Program-made: the position numbers and the translations under genes
Part shown: positions 6,641-8,469 of the stretch, piece after piece
Layout of the letters: each line of letters begins with the position of its first letter
Numbering within the stretch: the stretch's first letter is position 1
Assembly (NCBI GenBank): GCA_021323555.1
Contig: JAJONP010000080.1
Span: forward strand, 1-8,469
Origin: Gammaproteobacteria bacterium
GTDB lineage: Bacteria > Pseudomonadota > Gammaproteobacteria > DSM-16500
DNA: 8,469 bases
Direction: 5' to 3'
The notes under the pieces: model-generated
Told to the model about the DNA's origin: nothing
What the model saw: only the letters and a program-made list of their open reading frames with translations
The model's database searches: none

Positions 6641-8155
6641 ATGAAGTTTATAAAAATAATTAGCCATCTATCGATACTAGTACTATTTGTATTGAACACG
6701 CAAGAACCTGTACTTGCACGGTCTCTTGCCAGATCTTGGTTTCATCCCCTAAAACTTATACAAAAAGAGTTTCATCCCGTAAAGCTTCAACAAAAAGAAG
6801 TAAAGTTTAACGTACCCACGGAATATAGTTTTAATCAGTTAAAATTCGATGAATCTATGAGTATAGCTCCTCTCACGGCCCATATCAGTTGGCGAGAATT
6901 TTTCTCAGACCCTTATCTTATTAACCTTATCGAAAAAGCTCTGGCTAACAATCAAGAATTTAATATTTTTCTACAAGATATAGAAATTTCAAGGAATGAA
7001 GTTAAAGAGAAACAAGGTGAGTATTTGCCCAAAGTAGGCTTGGGTTTTGGGGCGGAAAAATATGGCGTATCAAAAAATACACGTGATGGAATGTTAGACA
7101 AGATTATAGATAGAAATGACTTAAGGTTCTCAAACTCGGCTTTTAACCTAGGTCCAAGTATGACTTGGGAACTGGATATATGGAAAAAATTAAGGAATGC
7201 GAAAGATGCAGCTAGAATACGCCTCATGGCGCAATACGAAGGTCGAAATTATCTTATTTCAAGATTAGTAGGCGAAATAGCTCGCAGTTATTATGAATTG
7301 ATGGCTCTAGATAATTCCTTAAAAATATTAGATGAAAACATTGAAATTCAAAATAAAGCCTTTCTTAAAATGAAAGCTCTGAAAGAATATGCCAGATCCA
7401 ATAATTTGGCGGTAAATCGGTTTGAAGCACAGTTGCTGAAGACTAAAAGCGAAAGGTTTGAAATAAACCAAAAAATTGTAGAAAAAGAAAATCGTCTGAA
7501 GTTTTTGTCGGGTATTTATGATGATACACCGATACTCAGAAATTCTGAAACACTAATGTCGATGCAGGTAGATGAGTTGCAAATCGGTGTACCCACTCAA
7601 CTTCTAGAAAACAGACCGGATATTCGTCAGGCTGAATATGCAGTTAAAGCAGCAAAATTAGATCTGAAAAGTGTCCAAGCTAATTTATATCCCAGTTTGA
7701 GTATTAAAGCAGGTATTGGCTTTTCGGCTTTTAATCCAGCTTTGTTGTTCAATCCAAAATCTTTAGTCTACAATTTAATGGGTGATATAATGGCCCCACT
7801 AATTAACAGAAAAGCCATCATTGCCCGAATAGCAATAGCAGATTCCTATCAAACACAAACGGTATTGAATTATGAGCAAACCCTACTACAAGCATATACA
7901 GAAGTACTTAATCAAATGTCAAATATTAAGAACATACAACAAAGTTTTGATACTAAACAAAGAGAAGTGCACTTACTTGATGATTCTGTAGACATTGCTA
8001 ATAGTTTATTTCAATATGCTAAGGCCGATTATGTTGAAGTATTACTTACACAAGAGGAGAAACTCAATGCTCAAAAGGAATTGGTGGAATTGAAAATGAA
8101 TTTGATAGGATCTAAAGTAGATTTATATCGTGCTTTGGGAGGAGGCTGGAGATAA
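6641..8155 (+). CDS. TolC/NodT-family outer-membrane efflux channel
   Basis: This 504-aa outer-membrane factor would form the trimeric exit duct for the upstream pump. ATG 6641 is preferred because GGAA (6631-6634) sits 6 nt upstream and it starts a clean signal peptide; the TTG at 6629 would only add MENN. The signal peptide has a basic start, a hydrophobic core and probable cleavage after VLA at residue 26. Channel motifs include SWREFFSDPYLINLIEKAL, MTWELDIWKKLRNAKDAAR (start of the first coiled-coil repeat), LLENRPDIR at 321-329 and NLYPSLSI, with GGGW near the end. The second OEP repeat covers about 318-500. Two oddities: the protein has no cysteine at all, so it lacks the N-terminal lipid anchor common in this family, and residues 34-53 are an imperfect tandem duplication. 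It is third in the operon, 49 bp after the pump, and no gene for this system follows. Confidence 0.93.
   Translation: MKFIKIISHLSILVLFVLNTQEPVLARSLARSWFHPLKLIQKEFHPVKLQQKEVKFNVPTEYSFNQLKFDESMSIAPLTAHISWREFFSDPYLINLIEKALANNQEFNIFLQDIEISRNEVKEKQGEYLPKVGLGFGAEKYGVSKNTRDGMLDKIIDRNDLRFSNSAFNLGPSMTWELDIWKKLRNAKDAARIRLMAQYEGRNYLISRLVGEIARSYYELMALDNSLKILDENIEIQNKAFLKMKALKEYARSNNLAVNRFEAQLLKTKSERFEINQKIVEKENRLKFLSGIYDDTPILRNSETLMSMQVDELQIGVPTQLLENRPDIRQAEYAVKAAKLDLKSVQANLYPSLSIKAGIGFSAFNPALLFNPKSLVYNLMGDIMAPLINRKAIIARIAIADSYQTQTVLNYEQTLLQAYTEVLNQMSNIKNIQQSFDTKQREVHLLDDSVDIANSLFQYAKADYVEVLLTQEEKLNAQKELVELKMNLIGSKVDLYRALGGGWR
6740..6799 (+). repeat. 30-bp imperfect tandem repeat inside the channel gene
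   Basis: Two head-to-tail 30-bp units (6740-6769 and 6770-6799) match at 25 of 30 positions and encode FHPLKLIQKE and FHPVKLQQKE. They directly follow the signal peptide, in the stretch that connects to the first conserved channel segment. The unit keeps the reading frame. The divergence shows the duplication is not brand new. Confidence 0.85.
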
Positions 8156-8307
8156 GGAAGCTTGGACAATGGGGACCACTTTAGTTGGAATCCTGAACAC
8201 TTTTCAACGCTTGTACTCTAAACTTGGTCTGCCTCCCGAAAATCGTACCAGGGATAATGAGAAAATCGGGTTAAAATTCCGTTCAGAAAATAAGGAGTTT
8301 AACTCGG
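8156..8307 (+). other. Spacer between the efflux operon and an IS3-like remnant
   Basis: No gene was recognised. The frame of the channel gene stays open after its TAA for 21 codons, ending at TAA 8219-8221, which looks coincidental. GAAAATCG occurs twice (8238-8245 and 8261-8268), and CCCGA (8235-8239) could pair with TCGGG (8266-8270) ahead of TTAAAATT, a weak terminator candidate. The last 50 bp resemble the leader of an IS3-family element, so its left end should lie within this stretch. I could not fix the terminal inverted repeat. Confidence 0.35.
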
Positions 8308-8436
8308 ATGAAAAAATCCAAATTCACGGAAGAGCAGATTGCTTTTGCCCTGAAAGAGCATCAGCAGGGCACCAAGGTGGATGTAATCACCAGAAAATTG
8401 GGTATCTCGGCGGCCACGTTCTATACCCTAAAGGGC
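8308..8436 (+). pseudogene. Truncated IS3-family transposase orfA
   Basis: ATG 8308 has a strong AAGGAG at 8292-8297. The product reads MKKSKFTEEQIAFALKEHQQ, then GTKVDVITRKLGISAATFY, the N-terminal helix-turn-helix of IS3-family orfA. After TFY the expected W-K-x-K-Y-G segment is replaced by TLKGIHIPTR and a TAA at 8453-8455, so the family sequence is lost at about 8425 and the gene is broken there. The sequence differs from the remnant at 1016-1485 in both protein and leader, so they are different elements. No orfB is present before the window ends, though it could lie beyond a second insertion outside the window. Confidence 0.75.
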
Positions 8437-8444
8437 ATCCATAT

Positions 8445-8467
8445 CCCTACGCGCTAAAGCGCTAGGG
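8445..8467. repeat. Inverted repeat at the broken end of orfA
   Basis: CCCTA (8445-8449) and GCGCT (8451-8455) pair with AGCGC (8458-8462) and TAGGG (8463-8467), giving ten complementary pairs interrupted by one bulged C and a 2-nt centre. A smaller CCCT-AA-AGGG dyad lies at 8426-8435. These sit exactly where the orfA similarity stops and could be the edge of a second mobile or palindromic repeat element extending beyond the window. Confidence 0.55.
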
Positions 8468-8469
8468 CT

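Noticed and set aside
8156..8221. Channel gene extended past a nonsense TAA
   Set aside because: The protein already ends with the GGGW-type terminus usual for the family; the 21 open codons after the stop look coincidental.
1016..8436. Composite transposon: efflux operon carried between two IS3 copies
   Set aside because: The two orfA remnants differ in protein and leader sequence, point outward, are both broken, and no matching terminal repeats or target duplication were seen. They look like independent insertions.
8130..8465. 111-codon frame at the right end as a gene
   Set aside because: It overlaps the end of the channel gene and the IS3 orfA in another frame, and its sequence resembles no protein I know.

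Overview
The window carries a complete three-gene RND multidrug-type efflux operon on the + strand: membrane fusion lipoprotein (2222-3316), inner-membrane RND pump (3334-6591) and TolC-like outer-membrane channel (6641-8155). It is flanked on both sides by broken mobile and accessory DNA. The three proteins would form one envelope-spanning exporter driven by the proton gradient. The genes are tightly spaced (17 and 49 bp), and no local regulator gene is visible. Their wording (for example YVCQIRAIQHIELRSLEKGYL in the fusion protein and SWREFF-DPYL in the channel) is closest, from memory, to pumps of Bacteroidota. The operon also looks more AT-rich than the DNA at about 1000-1700.

The left part (1-1800) is mostly decayed or unrecognised. 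It holds an unrecognised acidic 105-aa protein on the - strand (252-569) with a good ribosome binding site and a probable terminator (132-164). It also holds a badly damaged IS3-family orfA on the - strand (start at 1485), an open-frame scrap at 1532-1678 and some hairpins. From 1805 to 2185 lie two adjacent pseudogenes on the + strand. The first is a ribbon-helix-helix (CopG/Arc-like) protein interrupted by a TGA that looks like a mutated CGA. The second is the N-terminal stub of what resembles a type IIG (Eco57I-like) restriction-methylase, with a one-base deletion in an A-run. The efflux operon begins about 36 bp after the last recognisable base of that stub, as if it had landed inside the restriction gene.

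The right end (8156-8469) has a short spacer, then the start of a second, different IS3-family orfA. It breaks off after its helix-turn-helix and runs into a hairpin at the window edge.

Host: Shine-Dalgarno-like sequences precede most genes. The RHH, restriction and IS3 debris is typical of accessory regions in Proteobacteria, including amoeba-associated Gammaproteobacteria. A Bacteroidota-like pump inside such debris suggests lateral transfer, but a Bacteroidota or other host cannot be excluded from this window alone. I see no evidence of a wholly new system. The most interesting points are the probable acquisition of the pump into a dead restriction locus and the unusual ends of the pump and channel proteins.
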